DNA of 64,000 bases from Bradyrhizobium sp. Rc3b (GTDB lineage Bacteria > Pseudomonadota > Alphaproteobacteria > Rhizobiales > Xanthobacteraceae). The stretch is from contig NZ_FOUS01000005.1 of NCBI RefSeq assembly GCF_900114915.1, positions 190,723 to 254,722 on the forward strand. The letters are read 5' to 3'. The notes under the pieces were generated by a model. It searched no databases, was not told the origin of the DNA, and was given only the letters and a program-made list of their open reading frames with translations. The translations under genes and the position numbers were made by a program. Of the stretch, positions 15,867 through 25,750 are shown piece after piece; positions within the stretch are counted from its first letter, which is position 1, and every line of letters starts with the position of its first letter.

Positions 15867-16859
15867 ATGACCGACCGACCGACCGTCCTCGTCACCGGGG
15901 GCGCGGGCTATATTGGCTCGCATGCCTGCCGCGCATTGACCGCCGCCGGCTACCAGCCCGTCGTTTATGACAATCTCTCGACAGGTCATCGCAGCTTCGT
16001 TGCCGGCCCCCTGGTGACGGGCGATCTGCTCGACGGCACGGCGCTGGCACGCGCCTTCGCCGACCACAAAATCACGGCGGTGATGCATTTCGCGGCAGCG
16101 AGCCTGGTCGGAGAGTCCATGACCGATCCGCAGAAATACTACATCAACAACGTTCAGGGCACGCTGTCGCTGTTGCAGGCGATGCGCAACGCAGGCTGCC
16201 ATCGCATCGTGTTCTCCTCGACCGGCGCCGTCTACGGCAATGCCGATTCCAAGGAGCTGCCGGAAGACTTTCCCTGCATGCCGATCAATCCCTATGGCGC
16301 ATCGAAATTGATGATCGAGCGGATGCTCGCCGATTATCGCTCGGCCTATGGCTTCGGCGCGTTCTGCCTGCGCTATTTCAACGCCAGCGGCGCCGATCCG
16401 GCCGGCGGCATCGGCGAGCTGCGCGACAATGAAACCCACCTCATTCCCCGCGCCATGATGGCGCTGCAGGGCCATGTCGACTTCGCGGTGTTCGGCGACG
16501 ACTACGACACGCCCGACGGAACCGCGATCCGCGACTACATCCACGTCACCGACCTCGCCGCGGCGCATGTCGCGGCCCTGAAGCTGCTGGAAGAGGGGCA
16601 TGCCGGCGGCAGCTTCAATCTCGGCACCGGCTCCGGCTTTTCCGTGCGCGAGATCCTGAACGCGATCAGGCAGGAGACCGGCCGCGAGGTGCCGCACACC
16701 GTCAAGCCGCGCCGCGCCGGCGATCCGACTTATCTGGTCGCAGACCCCTCCGCTGCGCGAAAGGTGCTGAACTTCGTGCCTGGCCATTCCGACCTGGCGA
16801 CGGTCATCCGCACCGCCTGGGCCTGGCACCAGAAGGCGCATCCGTTCAGACCGCGTTAG
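15867..16859 (+). CDS. galE: UDP-glucose 4-epimerase
   Basis: 330 residues, normal length. NAD-binding VTGGAGYIGSHACRAL is at about 8-23, FSSTGAVYG contains the catalytic Ser/Thr, and YGASKLMIERML holds the Tyr-x-x-x-Lys pair (about 149-153). The C-terminal substrate region includes CLRYFNASGADPAG and FNLGTGSGFSVRE. It interconverts UDP-glucose and UDP-galactose, supplying galactose donors for the polysaccharide. Last gene of the rightward co-polymerase-WecG-galE unit. In rhizobia this role is called exoB; the exact subfamily was not tested. Confidence 0.93.
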   Translation: MTDRPTVLVTGGAGYIGSHACRALTAAGYQPVVYDNLSTGHRSFVAGPLVTGDLLDGTALARAFADHKITAVMHFAAASLVGESMTDPQKYYINNVQGTLSLLQAMRNAGCHRIVFSSTGAVYGNADSKELPEDFPCMPINPYGASKLMIERMLADYRSAYGFGAFCLRYFNASGADPAGGIGELRDNETHLIPRAMMALQGHVDFAVFGDDYDTPDGTAIRDYIHVTDLAAAHVAALKLLEEGHAGGSFNLGTGSGFSVREILNAIRQETGREVPHTVKPRRAGDPTYLVADPSAARKVLNFVPGHSDLATVIRTAWAWHQKAHPFRPR

Positions 16860-17036
16860 GCAATCGGGGCGCTCGCGCCTTGCTCGGCGAAGGCGTGAAC
16901 GGCTAGACTGGGCCTTCGCTGCCGGCGACGATGCCGGCATGCATGCTCGGCCGATTGAGCGAGCCGATTTTTCCGAGCGTCAGGTCACGATCATTTCGGC
17001 GCGAAAGCCTGTCATCGGTCGCGGATTCCTGGGAGC

Positions 17037-17387
17037 ATGGAACGAATGCATCAGGCCGCCCGCCTGGAGTTCGAGCGCGTGATGGAGGAGTTTGCCCGCT
17101 GGCACATTGTGCCTGCGGACGAGCGCTCCCCTGCGCCCGCCTGGTGGTGGGGACCTGCCATGGCGGTGTTCGACGACCAGGAGCAGATGAGTAGCCCATG
17201 GTGCGCCGAACTCGGTTTGAACGAGGGTGCGAGCTTCGCCGAGGGCGCGCACGCGATTCTCGCGCTGTTCGTCGAGCAGACGTCGCTGACGGGGCCTCAG
17301 GATTTTCCGAGCAAGGCCGAGGTCGGGGAGCACGACGTCCGCGAGCTGCACCCGCAGCCGTCAGACGACAGCGCGTTTCAGCCGTGA
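17037..17387 (+). CDS. Hypothetical protein, 116 residues
   Basis: I do not recognise a domain. The protein begins with a plausible amphipathic helix ([20 protein letters not shown]), contains a Trp-rich stretch [12 protein letters not shown] (about 35-46) and an acidic second half, and ends [11 protein letters not shown]. Amino-acid composition is protein-like rather than the Arg/Ala/Pro-rich pattern of shadow frames. It overlaps the 3' end of the convergent c-di-GMP gene by 27 bases. Could be a small cytosolic protein conserved in relatives; whether it is translated needs comparison. Confidence 0.55.
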   Translation: MERMHQAARLEFERVMEEFARWHIVPADERSPAPAWWWGPAMAVFDDQEQMSSPWCAELGLNEGASFAEGAHAILALFVEQTSLTGPQDFPSKAEVGEHDVRELHPQPSDDSAFQP

Positions 17388-20300
17388 CGCCGCGGCTTTC
17401 GTGACGGCGACGTCCGGCTCCGGCTGGAGCGGCGGCGCGACAGGCAGGACCATCGGCCGCAGCAGCTCGGCCATCTGCTTGGCCGGCAGCGGCTTCGAGA
17501 TCAGGAAGCCCTGCATCTCGTCGCAACCATGGGTGCGCAGGAATGCCTCCTGCTCGACGTTCTCGACGCCTTCGGCGACGACGGTCATGCCGAGCGCCTT
17601 GCCCATGCTGATGATGGCCTGCGCGATCGCCTGGTCCTCGGAATCCTGCGGCAGGTCGCGCACGAAGGAGCGGTCGATCTTGATGGTGTCGATCGGGAAG
17701 TGCTTCATCAGCGACATCGACGAATAGCCGGTGCCGAAATCGTCGATGGCGAGGCGGATGCCGCGGCTCTGGATGGCATCGAGCACCTTGAGCGCGCGGC
17801 CGACATTGCGCATCATCATGCTCTCGGTGACTTCGAGCTGGAGCAGCACCGGCGACATGCCGCTGGCCGCCAGCGCCTCGTCGACGTCCTGCAACAGATG
17901 CTCGTCGGCGAACTGCCGCGGCGACAAATTGACCGCCATCGACAACGGCAACAGGCCGCGGCGCTGCCAGGCCATGGCTTGCGCGCAGGCCTCGTTGAGC
18001 ACCCAGCGGCCGATCGGCACGATCAGGCCGGTTTCCTCGGCGAGCGGAATGAACTGAGCCGGCGAGATGTTGCCGAGATCGGGATGCGTCCAGCGCAGCA
18101 GGGCTTCCACGCCGGTGATCTGGCCGGTCTCCATGTCGACCTTGGGCTGGTAGTTCAGCGAGAACTGCTCGCGCTCCAGCGCACGGCGCAGCGCGCTCTC
18201 CAGCGACAGCCGCTCGATCGACTGCGTCTTCACCTCCTTGGAGAAGAAGCGGTAGCCGTTCTTGCCGTCCTCCTTGGCCAGGTACATCGCCATGTCGGCG
18301 TTCTTGGTCAAGGTCTGCGCATCGGAGCCGTTGGCCGGATACATCGCGATACCGATCGAGGCCGTGGTGTGGCACTCGTGTCCGGCGAGCTCCATGGGCT
18401 CGGCGAGTGCCGCGAGCAGCCCGGTCGCGATGCGCTGGACGTCGTCGATCTCGCCGCACCGGTCCAGGATCACCACGAACTCGTCGCCGCCGAGGCGCGC
18501 CACCACGTCGCTTTCCCGCAGCGCGCCGCGCAAGCGGTTGGCGACTTCGAGCAGGAGCAGGTCGCCGGCCTCATGGCCGAGCGAATCGTTGATGACCTTG
18601 AAGCGGTCGAGATCGATGAACAGCACCGCGAAACGGTGGTCGTGGCGCTCTGCAGTTTCGATCGCCTCGCGCAAAAGCCCGTTGAAGGTCTCGCGGTTCG
18701 GAAGGTCCGTCAAGCTGTCATGCGAGGCGAGGTACTCGATCCGCTCGTCCGCCTCCTTCTTCTCGTCGGCGCGATCGAAATTCTCCATCGCGAAGGACAC
18801 GTTGTCGGCGAGACGTTGCAACAGCTCGACGAATTCGGCCGTGAAAGTAGCCGGCTCGGTCGACATGTAGATCATGACGCCGACGGCCTGATCGTGCACG
18901 ATGAGCGGAAATGCCGCGCCAGATCGCGCGCCGTCGCCGCGGACGACGGCGTGGAATGCGCTGACGCGATCGTCATTGAGATAATCGTTACTGATGCAGG
19001 GCCGGCGCGTGCGGAACGCCGTGCCGCTCATCCCGCGTCCTTCGGGCCGCTCGGGGTCGATCGAGAGGCGAACGTTCCGCGTGGTGTTGGAAGATGGCCC
19101 GGCACTCGCCACGATCTCCAGCTGGTCGCTGTCGGCCCTGGCCAGCGCGATGGTCGTCGACGTGAACTTGGCACCGTTCGAGGCCGCGAGACAGACGAGA
19201 TCGAACAGCTCGGCGCGCGACTTCGCCCGCATGATCGCCTCGTTGGTCGCGCTCAGAGCCGCGAACATGCGCGTCAGGCGCTCTTTCTGCGCCTCGGTGC
19301 GGGCCTTTTCCTCGGCACGGTCAAAATTGTCGAGCGCGAAGGAGACGTTTTCGGCAAGGCGCCCGAGCAGTTCGACCAGATCGGGCGTGAATGTGTCCTC
19401 CTCGGGCGCGAGGAAAAGCAGGATGCCGATGGGCTCCTGGCCCGCCTTTAGAAGCGGGAAGCTGGCGGCGGCCCGCGTTCCGTCCTCGATCGCCTTCGCC
19501 CGCCAATATGCCGACCGCGGCTCGTTCAGATAGTCGTTCATGACGCTGGGCCGGCGGGTCCGGAGCGAGGTGCCGATGATCCCCTTGGCTTCGGGATGGT
19601 CGGCGGAAATGTTGCAGGTCCGTCCAACCATCTGCTGCTGCAGGCGCCCCTTCACCGCGACGACGCGGACGAGCTCGTTTTCCTCGTCGATGATGCCGAT
19701 CGTTGCCGACGCGAACACGTCGCCGAGAATAGCTGCCTGGCACGCGGCCTCGAACAGGTCCTCGCGCGTCTTGGCGCGCATAATCGCTTCATTGGTTGCG
19801 CTGAGCGCTTCGAACATTCCGCTCAGGCGATTGCGCTGCTTGTCTACCTGCGCCTTCTCCTCGGCGCGATCGAAGCCTTCCAGTGCGAAGGCGACGTTGG
19901 CCTGGAGCTTGCGCAGCAATTCGACGAATTCGGGTGTGAACGTGCCGCACTCCGGGGAGTTGAACAGGAACACGCCTTCGACCTGGTCGCCGTTGAAGAG
20001 CGGCAACGCGGCAGAGGACGCGATCCCGTTGCGGCGGGCGCTGGCGTGCCAGGGCGCGATGCGCTCGTCGGCGAGAACGTCGTTGCTGACGGCGGGCTGG
20101 CGCGTGCGGAACGCGGTGCCGGTCAGTCCGCGCCCTTCCGGCACCTGCTCGGAGATGGATAACTTGAAGTTGCGAACGTGGTCGGCGTTCGGTCCGTAAC
20201 AGGCGACGACGCGCAGCAGCCCGGCGTGAGGGTCGACCAGGGCGATGTTGGCCGAAGTGAACTTGGCGCCCTTCGCCGTCGCCTCGCAGACGAGGTCGAA

Positions 20301-21476
20301 CAGATCGGCGCGCGACCGCGCCCGCAGGATCGCCTCGTTGGTGGCGCTGAGCGCCGCATACATGCGTGCCAGCCGTTCCTCTTCGGCGGCGATTTTGGCC
20401 TTCTCGGACTCGCGGCCGAAATTATCGATCGCGAACGAGACGTTCTCCGCCATACGCAGCAGGAGCGCGACGATCTCCTCGTCCTTGGCCCAGGAGCGGC
20501 TGATGAAGAACAGGAGCACGCCGACACTTTCACCGTGCCTGATCAGCGGCGCGACCACGCAGGCGGCAACGCCAGTGTTGACGTTGGCCTGCTCCCACGG
20601 CGTGCCTCTGGTGCGGCTGGCGAGATCGTCCTCGACGATGGCCTTCTGCGTCCGGAACACCTCACCGGATAGTCCCTTGCCGTAGGGATTCTCCGGATCA
20701 ATCGAATAGCGCGCCTGGGTGATCAGTGCGAGGTTCTGGCCGGTGGACGCGACCGGACTCATCCAATGCGAATCCGGTTCGCGGAGCAACACGATGGTCG
20801 CCAGCGACTTGCCCCCGTGAACGGAGGCGTCACACACGAGCTGGTAGAGCTCCTGCTCGGTCTTGGCGCGCAGGATGGCTTCGTTGGTGGCGCTGATGGC
20901 GCCGAACATGCGGTTGAGCCGCCGGGTCGCCCGTTCGCTGGTCTGCCGCGCTGTTTCGCGGGCGAAATTGTCCAGAGCGTAGGAAATGTTGGCCGACATG
21001 CGCTCGAACAGCGACACCATCTGCTCGTTCAGCGAGCCGGCTTCGCGGCGGGTCACGTAGAGCACGCCGACGCTCTTGCCGTTGCAGAGCAGCGGCAGCG
21101 CCGCAGCCGCGCCGATGCCGGCGGAAGCTGCACCCTGACGCCACGCCAGCGAACGCGGGTCGTTCAGATAATCATTGCTGACGCACAGTTTCTGATCGCG
21201 AAATGCCTCGCCGCCGACGCCCGAGCCTTCGGGTGTGCCGGCATCCGTCGTGATCTCGATCGAGCGCAGCCGCGCAATGTCATCGCCACAGCCGGCCGCA
21301 AAATGGAGCCGCCGGTCGTCCGCTCCGACCAGAAACACGGCGACAGCCAAGAAATCCCCGCTCGAAAACCCGGCGTTGCAGACCTTCTGGTACAGCTCGT
21401 CCGGCGATTTCGCATAGAGGATCGCTTCGTTGATGGCGCTCAACGCCGCAAATGTGCGCGCGAGTGTCGTCGGCAC
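17361..21476 (-). CDS. Five-GAF diguanylate cyclase/phosphodiesterase (GAFx5-GGDEF-EAL)
   Basis: 1,371 residues, GTG start with GGGAG eight bases upstream. Five tandem GAF units, period about 182 residues, begin near 6, 189, 371, 553 and 735, each opening with a variant of [19 protein letters not shown] and containing an S/MNDYLN-type segment. A GGDEF domain starts near 910 ([14 protein letters not shown]) with intact RLGGDEF and an RESD inhibitory-site motif five residues before it. An EAL domain follows (about 1110-1345) with [15 protein letters not shown] and DDFGTGYSS intact. Both synthesis and hydrolysis of c-di-GMP are possible. There is no membrane segment, so it is a cytosolic sensor. 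It neighbours the exopolysaccharide block, a common c-di-GMP target. Confidence 0.95.
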   Translation of the reverse strand: MPTTLARTFAALSAINEAILYAKSPDELYQKVCNAGFSSGDFLAVAVFLVGADDRRLHFAAGCGDDIARLRSIEITTDAGTPEGSGVGGEAFRDQKLCVSNDYLNDPRSLAWRQGAASAGIGAAAALPLLCNGKSVGVLYVTRREAGSLNEQMVSLFERMSANISYALDNFARETARQTSERATRRLNRMFGAISATNEAILRAKTEQELYQLVCDASVHGGKSLATIVLLREPDSHWMSPVASTGQNLALITQARYSIDPENPYGKGLSGEVFRTQKAIVEDDLASRTRGTPWEQANVNTGVAACVVAPLIRHGESVGVLLFFISRSWAKDEEIVALLLRMAENVSFAIDNFGRESEKAKIAAEEERLARMYAALSATNEAILRARSRADLFDLVCEATAKGAKFTSANIALVDPHAGLLRVVACYGPNADHVRNFKLSISEQVPEGRGLTGTAFRTRQPAVSNDVLADERIAPWHASARRNGIASSAALPLFNGDQVEGVFLFNSPECGTFTPEFVELLRKLQANVAFALEGFDRAEEKAQVDKQRNRLSGMFEALSATNEAIMRAKTREDLFEAACQAAILGDVFASATIGIIDEENELVRVVAVKGRLQQQMVGRTCNISADHPEAKGIIGTSLRTRRPSVMNDYLNEPRSAYWRAKAIEDGTRAAASFPLLKAGQEPIGILLFLAPEEDTFTPDLVELLGRLAENVSFALDNFDRAEEKARTEAQKERLTRMFAALSATNEAIMRAKSRAELFDLVCLAASNGAKFTSTTIALARADSDQLEIVASAGPSSNTTRNVRLSIDPERPEGRGMSGTAFRTRRPCISNDYLNDDRVSAFHAVVRGDGARSGAAFPLIVHDQAVGVMIYMSTEPATFTAEFVELLQRLADNVSFAMENFDRADEKKEADERIEYLASHDSLTDLPNRETFNGLLREAIETAERHDHRFAVLFIDLDRFKVINDSLGHEAGDLLLLEVANRLRGALRESDVVARLGGDEFVVILDRCGEIDDVQRIATGLLAALAEPMELAGHECHTTASIGIAMYPANGSDAQTLTKNADMAMYLAKEDGKNGYRFFSKEVKTQSIERLSLESALRRALEREQFSLNYQPKVDMETGQITGVEALLRWTHPDLGNISPAQFIPLAEETGLIVPIGRWVLNEACAQAMAWQRRGLLPLSMAVNLSPRQFADEHLLQDVDEALAASGMSPVLLQLEVTESMMMRNVGRALKVLDAIQSRGIRLAIDDFGTGYSSMSLMKHFPIDTIKIDRSFVRDLPQDSEDQAIAQAIISMGKALGMTVVAEGVENVEQEAFLRTHGCDEMQGFLISKPLPAKQMAELLRPMVLPVAPPLQPEPDVAVTKAAASRLKRAVV

Positions 21477-21774
21477 GATCTCAGCTCCCGGGCATTTCTG
21501 CCTATTTCTCCCGGGTGACTTTATGAGGGGCCATCGCCTAAGTGGTGGTTATTGCGCGCTGCAAACAATCGATCAAAGTGAACGAGCTGCGAACGACCCC
21601 GGGTAAACTACCGAAAATACCGCCGCGCGGGACGAATCCTCAGCGAGAGGCGCGATCTCTTTACGAATTTGCAGCCCTGTATTGGTTTACGGGAGATTGA
21701 TATCGCTGCCGCGCTTTGAGACGATGGCCTCCAACAATCAGTGCCCGCCAAGGGCAAAGACCCCGGGGAACGCC
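21477..21774. other. Intergenic region between the GAF-GGDEF-EAL and dehydrogenase genes
   Basis: About 300 bases between divergent genes. It must carry both promoters. Two CTCCCGGG boxes stand near 21485 and 21508, next to the c-di-GMP gene start. The centre is relatively AT-rich. I see no extra gene and no recognised repeat. Confidence 0.4.
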
Positions 21775-22827
21775 ATGCCGATCGTCACGGCCGATCGCCT
21801 CACGCGCGTCAGCGCCGCCCTACTCCGCGCCGCCGGAGCCTCCGAGGAAGAAGCCGATGCCGTCGCGGTCGGCTGCGTCAATGCCAATCTCGCCGGCCAT
21901 GATTCCCACGGCGTGATCGCCGTTCCCACCTATATCGACCGGATCAAGGCCGGCCACATCGTTCCCGGCGCCAAATGGACCGTGGTCCAGGAATCGCCGA
22001 CCACGACCGTGATCGACGGCCATTGGGGCTTTGGTTTCCACGTCAACGCCAAGGCGATGGCGCTGACGATCGACAAAGCCAGGACGGCGAATGTCGCTGC
22101 CTGCACCGTGTTCCGGCAAAGCCACGTCGGCCGCCTCGCCGCCTACCCCTTGATGGCGATGCGCGCAGGCATGATCGGGATTGCCACGGCGGATTCCGGC
22201 CGCTCGCCGAAGCACGTGGCGCCGTTCGGCGGCAAGGAGGCGCGGCTCGGCACCAACCCGATCTCGATTGCCGTGCCGTCCGATCTCGATGCGCCGTTCT
22301 ATCTGGATATGGCGACTTCAGCTGTCGCGGCCGGCAAGATCCAGCTCGCGGTCGCGCGCGGCGAGGAGATTCCGACGGGCTGGATCATCGATGCCGAGGG
22401 ACGGCACACCACCGATCCGACCCAATACCGCAAGGGCGGCGCGCTGCTGCCGCTCGGCGGCACCGAGGGTTACAAAGGCAGCGGCCTTGCTGCGATGGTC
22501 GAGGTGCTGTGCGGCCTCCTCACCGGCCTCGGCTTCGGCGTCGAGCCGACGGGGCGACACAATGACGGTTGCTTCATGGCGGTGTTCAATGTCGCCGCAT
22601 TCCGCCCGCTGCAGGAGTTCAAGCGCGAGGTCGCCGAGTTCGCGCGCTATCTGAAATCGACGCCGCCGTCAGAGGGCAGCAAAGGCGTCTACTATCCCGG
22701 CGAGATCGAGGGCCTGCGCGAGCAGCAGCGCCTGCGCGACGGCATCGAGATCGAGGATGCCACCTGGGAAAGGCTGCGCGCGCTGGCGCGGGAATACCGG
22801 CTCGACACCGTCCTCGATCTGGCCTGA
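21775..22827 (+). CDS. Ldh family (malate/L-lactate dehydrogenase type) oxidoreductase
   Basis: 350 residues from the ATG at 21775, which has GGGGAA upstream; a longer frame to 21682 has no family likeness. Type 2 malate/lactate dehydrogenase fold: AGHDSHGVIAVPTYIDR (catalytic His, about 40-56), AACTVFRQSHVGRLAAYP, PFGGKEARLGTNPISIAVP (about 144-162) and YKGSGLAAMVEVLCG. These NAD(P)H enzymes reduce 2-keto acids or cyclic imines. It heads a three-gene unit with a flavin monooxygenase and an FAH-family hydrolase (gaps of 21 and 15 bases), which suggests a catabolic route in which it handles a 2-oxo or 2-hydroxy acid. Confidence 0.9.
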   Translation: MPIVTADRLTRVSAALLRAAGASEEEADAVAVGCVNANLAGHDSHGVIAVPTYIDRIKAGHIVPGAKWTVVQESPTTTVIDGHWGFGFHVNAKAMALTIDKARTANVAACTVFRQSHVGRLAAYPLMAMRAGMIGIATADSGRSPKHVAPFGGKEARLGTNPISIAVPSDLDAPFYLDMATSAVAAGKIQLAVARGEEIPTGWIIDAEGRHTTDPTQYRKGGALLPLGGTEGYKGSGLAAMVEVLCGLLTGLGFGVEPTGRHNDGCFMAVFNVAAFRPLQEFKREVAEFARYLKSTPPSEGSKGVYYPGEIEGLREQQRLRDGIEIEDATWERLRALAREYRLDTVLDLA

Positions 22828-22848
22828 CGGCATCAGGAGAACAGCAGC

Positions 22849-24216
22849 ATGAATCGACAGATGGTCCTGGTCGGCTTTCTCCAGGCGCAGAACTGCACCA
22901 ACCTGCCGAGCTCCTGGCGGCATCCGGATTCGCGCGACGATTCGATGTCGGCGGACTATTATCAGGAGATCGGCAGAATTCTCGAAGCCGGCAAGTTCCA
23001 CATGGCCTTCTTCGACGACCGCCTGGCGATGCCGGACCGCTACGGCAACGACCACGCCCATACCGTCGAATACGGCATCCGCTGCGTGAAGATGGATCCG
23101 CTGATCGTGCTGACCACGATGGGCATGGTCACCGAGAAGCTCGGGCTGGGCGCGACGTGCTCGACCACTTATTACGAACCGTTCGACGTCGCCCGCCGCT
23201 TCGCGACGCTCGATCTCATGTCCGGCGGACGCGCCGGCTGGAACGTCGTCACCTCGCTCAACGACGGCGAGGCGCTCAACATGGGGCGCGACTCCCATCC
23301 AGAACATGATTCCCGCTACGACAAGGCCGACGAATTCATGGAGGTCGTGCTCGGCCATTGGGACACCTGGGAAGACGGCGCGCTCATCATGGACAAGAAG
23401 ACCGGCCGCTTTGCTGATCCGACCAAGGTGAAGCGGCTCGACCACAAGGGCGCGGCGTTCAAGTCACGCGGGCCGTTCACCGTGCCGCGTTCGCAGCAAG
23501 GCCATCCCGTGATCATCCAGGCCGGGGCATCGGGCCGAGGCCAGCGCTTTGCCGGGCGGTGGGGCGAGGTGATCTTCACCGCCGCGCGCAATCTTCAGGG
23601 CGCCAAGGACGGCTATGCGTCCGTGCGCAACGAGGCCGCCAAGGCCGGCCGCGATCCTGATGAGATGTTCCTTTGCAATTTGACGACGCCGGTCTGTGGC
23701 GCGACCAAGGCGGAAGCCGAGGACAGGATGGCGCTGATCAACAAGCTGCCGCTCCAGATCGACGCGCTGTCGCTGCTTGCCGAAGCGCTCAACTACGACT
23801 TCGCCTCCAAGGATCTCGACGAGCCGCTGACCACTGACGAGCTGAAGAGCATGCAGGGTATTCTGGGCATCCGCGACGGCGTGCTGAAGAATTCGGGCAA
23901 GAGCAATCCGAGCGCGCGCGACTTCGTCACTTTCTCCGGCCGCGGGCAAGTGCAGGACGCAATGGTCGGCGGCCCCAAGGAGATCGCGGACAAGCTCGAG
24001 GAGATGTTTGTCGAGCGCGGCTGCGACGGCTTTGTCATCGCGGCGACCTATGTGCCCGGCTCCTACGCCGATTTCGTCCAGCATGTCGTCCCGGAGCTGC
24101 AACGCCGCGGACTGTTTCAAAAAGACTATCGCGGCAAGACGCTGCGCGAAAATCTCGGACTGAAGCGGCCCGCGGCCGGCGCCTGGAAGGTGCTGCCGCG
24201 CGATGCCGCGGAATAG
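22849..24216 (+). CDS. LLM-class flavin-dependent monooxygenase (NtaA/SnaA/DszA family)
   Basis: 455 residues, AGGAGA ribosome site. Luciferase-like TIM barrel: FLQAQNCTNLPSSWRHPDS, FHMAFFDDRLAMPDRYGND, the family marker MSGGRAGWNVVTSLNDGEA (about 124-142), DSRYDKADEFMEVV and HPVIIQAGASGRGQRFAGRW. It uses FMNH2 from a separate reductase and O2 to oxidise substrates such as nitrilotriacetate, sulfur heterocycles or related compounds. No reductase gene is adjacent. Between the Ldh-type and FAH genes, so it probably starts or feeds a short degradation path. A paralogue lies at 41563-42942. Confidence 0.93.
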   Translation: MNRQMVLVGFLQAQNCTNLPSSWRHPDSRDDSMSADYYQEIGRILEAGKFHMAFFDDRLAMPDRYGNDHAHTVEYGIRCVKMDPLIVLTTMGMVTEKLGLGATCSTTYYEPFDVARRFATLDLMSGGRAGWNVVTSLNDGEALNMGRDSHPEHDSRYDKADEFMEVVLGHWDTWEDGALIMDKKTGRFADPTKVKRLDHKGAAFKSRGPFTVPRSQQGHPVIIQAGASGRGQRFAGRWGEVIFTAARNLQGAKDGYASVRNEAAKAGRDPDEMFLCNLTTPVCGATKAEAEDRMALINKLPLQIDALSLLAEALNYDFASKDLDEPLTTDELKSMQGILGIRDGVLKNSGKSNPSARDFVTFSGRGQVQDAMVGGPKEIADKLEEMFVERGCDGFVIAATYVPGSYADFVQHVVPELQRRGLFQKDYRGKTLRENLGLKRPAAGAWKVLPRDAAE

Positions 24217-24231
24217 CAACGAGGACTTGGC

Positions 24232-25017
24232 ATGCGCTGGCTGAAATTTACTGATGCAGGCAAGACCTCGTGGGGAATCATCGAGGACGACAAGGTAATC
24301 GCAGTCGAAGGCGATCCCTTCGACGAATGGCAACGCAGCTCGCGCACGCATTCGCTGTCGGACGTGAAGATCGAGTTGCCACTGATCCCCCGCACCTTCT
24401 ATTGCGTCGGCTTGAACTACCTCAAGCACCTGAAGGAAGCCGCCGACAAGGCCGGCACCGTGCCGGCCGTGCCTGACCGTCCCGAGATCGGCTATCGCGC
24501 CCAGAACGCGCTGATCGCACATGACGAGGACGTCGTGATCCCGTCCTTTGCGACGGAGAAAATCCATTACGAGGGCGAGCTCGTCGTCGTCATCGGCAAG
24601 AAGGTGAAGCATCTCACGGAGGACAACGCGATGGATTGCGTGTTCGGCTACACTGTCGGCAACGACGTCAGCGAGCGCAGCTGGCAGAAGGCCGACCGCA
24701 GCCTGTGGCGCTCGAAGAACGCCGACACGTTCAAGCCGATGGGACCGTGGATCGAGACCGAGGCCGATCTCGAACAGATGGAAACGGTGGTCCGGGTCAA
24801 CGGCAACGAGACCAACCGCTTCGCGACCAACGACATGATCTTCGGCGTGGTGCCGTTCCTGGTCGAACTGACCAAGTATTTTACCTTATGGCCCGGCGAC
24901 GTGATCTGGATGGGCACGGACGGTGCCTCGCCCGACATCAAGCACGGCGATATCGTGGAGATCGACATCACCGGTGTCGGGACGTTGCGGAACAGGTTTG
25001 TGCGGGAGGGGCGCTAG
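24232..25017 (+). CDS. Fumarylacetoacetate hydrolase family protein
   Basis: 261 residues. FAH C-terminal-type fold: FYCVGLNYLKHLKEAA (about 55-70), the metal site IHYEGELVVVIGKK (two Glu, about 108-121), FGYTVGNDVSERSWQ, and MGPWIETEADL, with the late segment PGDVIWMGTDGAS. Members hydrolyse or decarboxylate 2-oxo acids with a C-C bond next to carbonyls in aromatic catabolism. Third gene of the Ldh-monooxygenase-FAH unit. Exact reaction unknown; the family includes fumarylpyruvate, acylpyruvate and homoprotocatechuate-pathway enzymes. Confidence 0.92.
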   Translation: MRWLKFTDAGKTSWGIIEDDKVIAVEGDPFDEWQRSSRTHSLSDVKIELPLIPRTFYCVGLNYLKHLKEAADKAGTVPAVPDRPEIGYRAQNALIAHDEDVVIPSFATEKIHYEGELVVVIGKKVKHLTEDNAMDCVFGYTVGNDVSERSWQKADRSLWRSKNADTFKPMGPWIETEADLEQMETVVRVNGNETNRFATNDMIFGVVPFLVELTKYFTLWPGDVIWMGTDGASPDIKHGDIVEIDITGVGTLRNRFVREGR

Positions 25018-25033
25018 CGGCCCCGCAGCACCG

Positions 25034-25132
25034 GTGCCGTAGGGTGGGCAAAGGCGCTCTTGCGCCGTGCCCACCATCTTTTTCCGTCGTGAAAGATCGT
25101 GGGCACGCTTCGCTTTGCCCACCCTACGGCAC
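25034..25132. repeat. REP/BIME element with 20-base inverted ends
   Basis: GTGCCGTAGGGTGGGCAAAG at 25034-25053 and its exact complement at 25113-25132 bound two REP hairpins. Each half has GTAG at the foot of a GGTGGGC...GCCCACC stem. Same family as the RAYT flanks; lies between convergent FAH and Lrp genes. Confidence 0.9.
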
Positions 25133-25142
25133 CTCTCGGGAA

Positions 25143-25598
25143 TCAAAACGGCAGCGCCACACTCGACTTGATCTCCTTCAGCACCACGTTGCTGCGGACG
25201 TAGCGGATGCCGGGAATGCGGAACATGAACTCGTCGAGGAAGCGGTTGTAGGCCGCCATGTCCTGCACGACGACGCGCAAATGATAATCGGCGTCGCCCG
25301 TGGTCGCAAAGCACTCCAGCACCTCGCGGCGCTTGGTTACCCGCGCGACGAATTCGTCGACGAACTTTGCGTCATGCCGCTCCAGTGAGACGTGGAGAAT
25401 GGCTGACATCGCAAAGCCCGCCTGCTCGCGCGCGACCAGCGCCGCGTAGCCCTGGATGATGCCGGCCTCCTCCAGCGCGCGCACTCGGCGCCAACAGGCA
25501 GAGGTGGACATGCCGACCTCGTCCGCCACTTGCTGGTTGGTGGCGCGGCCGTCCTTCTGGAGGTGCGCGAGAATCCGGGTGTCCTGGTCTTCGATCAT
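25143..25598 (-). CDS. Lrp/AsnC family transcriptional regulator
   Basis: 151 residues from the ATG at 25598 (a TTG four codons upstream is possible). HTH: DTRILAHLQKDGRATNQQVA followed by MSTSACWRRVRALEEAGII, then the RAM domain with TTGDADYHLRVVVQDM. The CWRRV recognition helix resembles the BkdR/Lrp group that activates keto-acid and amino-acid catabolism. It is divergent from the large indolepyruvate oxidoreductase gene, which is its most likely target. Likely ligand: an aromatic or branched amino acid, by inference. Confidence 0.9.
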   Translation of the reverse strand: MIEDQDTRILAHLQKDGRATNQQVADEVGMSTSACWRRVRALEEAGIIQGYAALVAREQAGFAMSAILHVSLERHDAKFVDEFVARVTKRREVLECFATTGDADYHLRVVVQDMAAYNRFLDEFMFRIPGIRYVRSNVVLKEIKSSVALPF

Positions 25599-25681
25599 CG
25601 ATCGGCTCAATCTGGTGTATTCTACCGCATGATAGCGGAATCCGGGATAATTTACCAGAATCAGCTTGCAGCTAGGAAAGA

Positions 25682-25694
25682 TAGGTAAGACCTA
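25682..25694. promoter_or_regulatory. Candidate Lrp operator upstream of the indolepyruvate oxidoreductase gene
   Basis: TAGGT-AAG-ACCTA, perfect 5-base arms, lies in the 152-base gap between the Lrp gene and its divergent neighbour. A second imperfect dyad, CCGC-ATGATA-GCGG, lies near 25625. Lrp proteins often use several such sites. Confidence 0.35.
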
Positions 25695-25750
25695 CCAACC
25701 ATCAGGGCCTACCCTCCGCTCATCCGGCAAGGATGCCGCGGGAGGTCCGC

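Noticed and set aside
16903..18459. 518-codon leftward frame inside the GAF-GGDEF-EAL gene
   Set aside because: It is the out-of-frame shadow of the GGDEF-EAL part; its Arg/Ala/His-rich sequence has no domain, while the main frame has intact motifs.
17529..19451. 640-codon rightward frame opposite the GAF-GGDEF-EAL gene
   Set aside because: Antisense shadow produced by high GC; Leu/Gly/His/Arg-rich composition and no family likeness.
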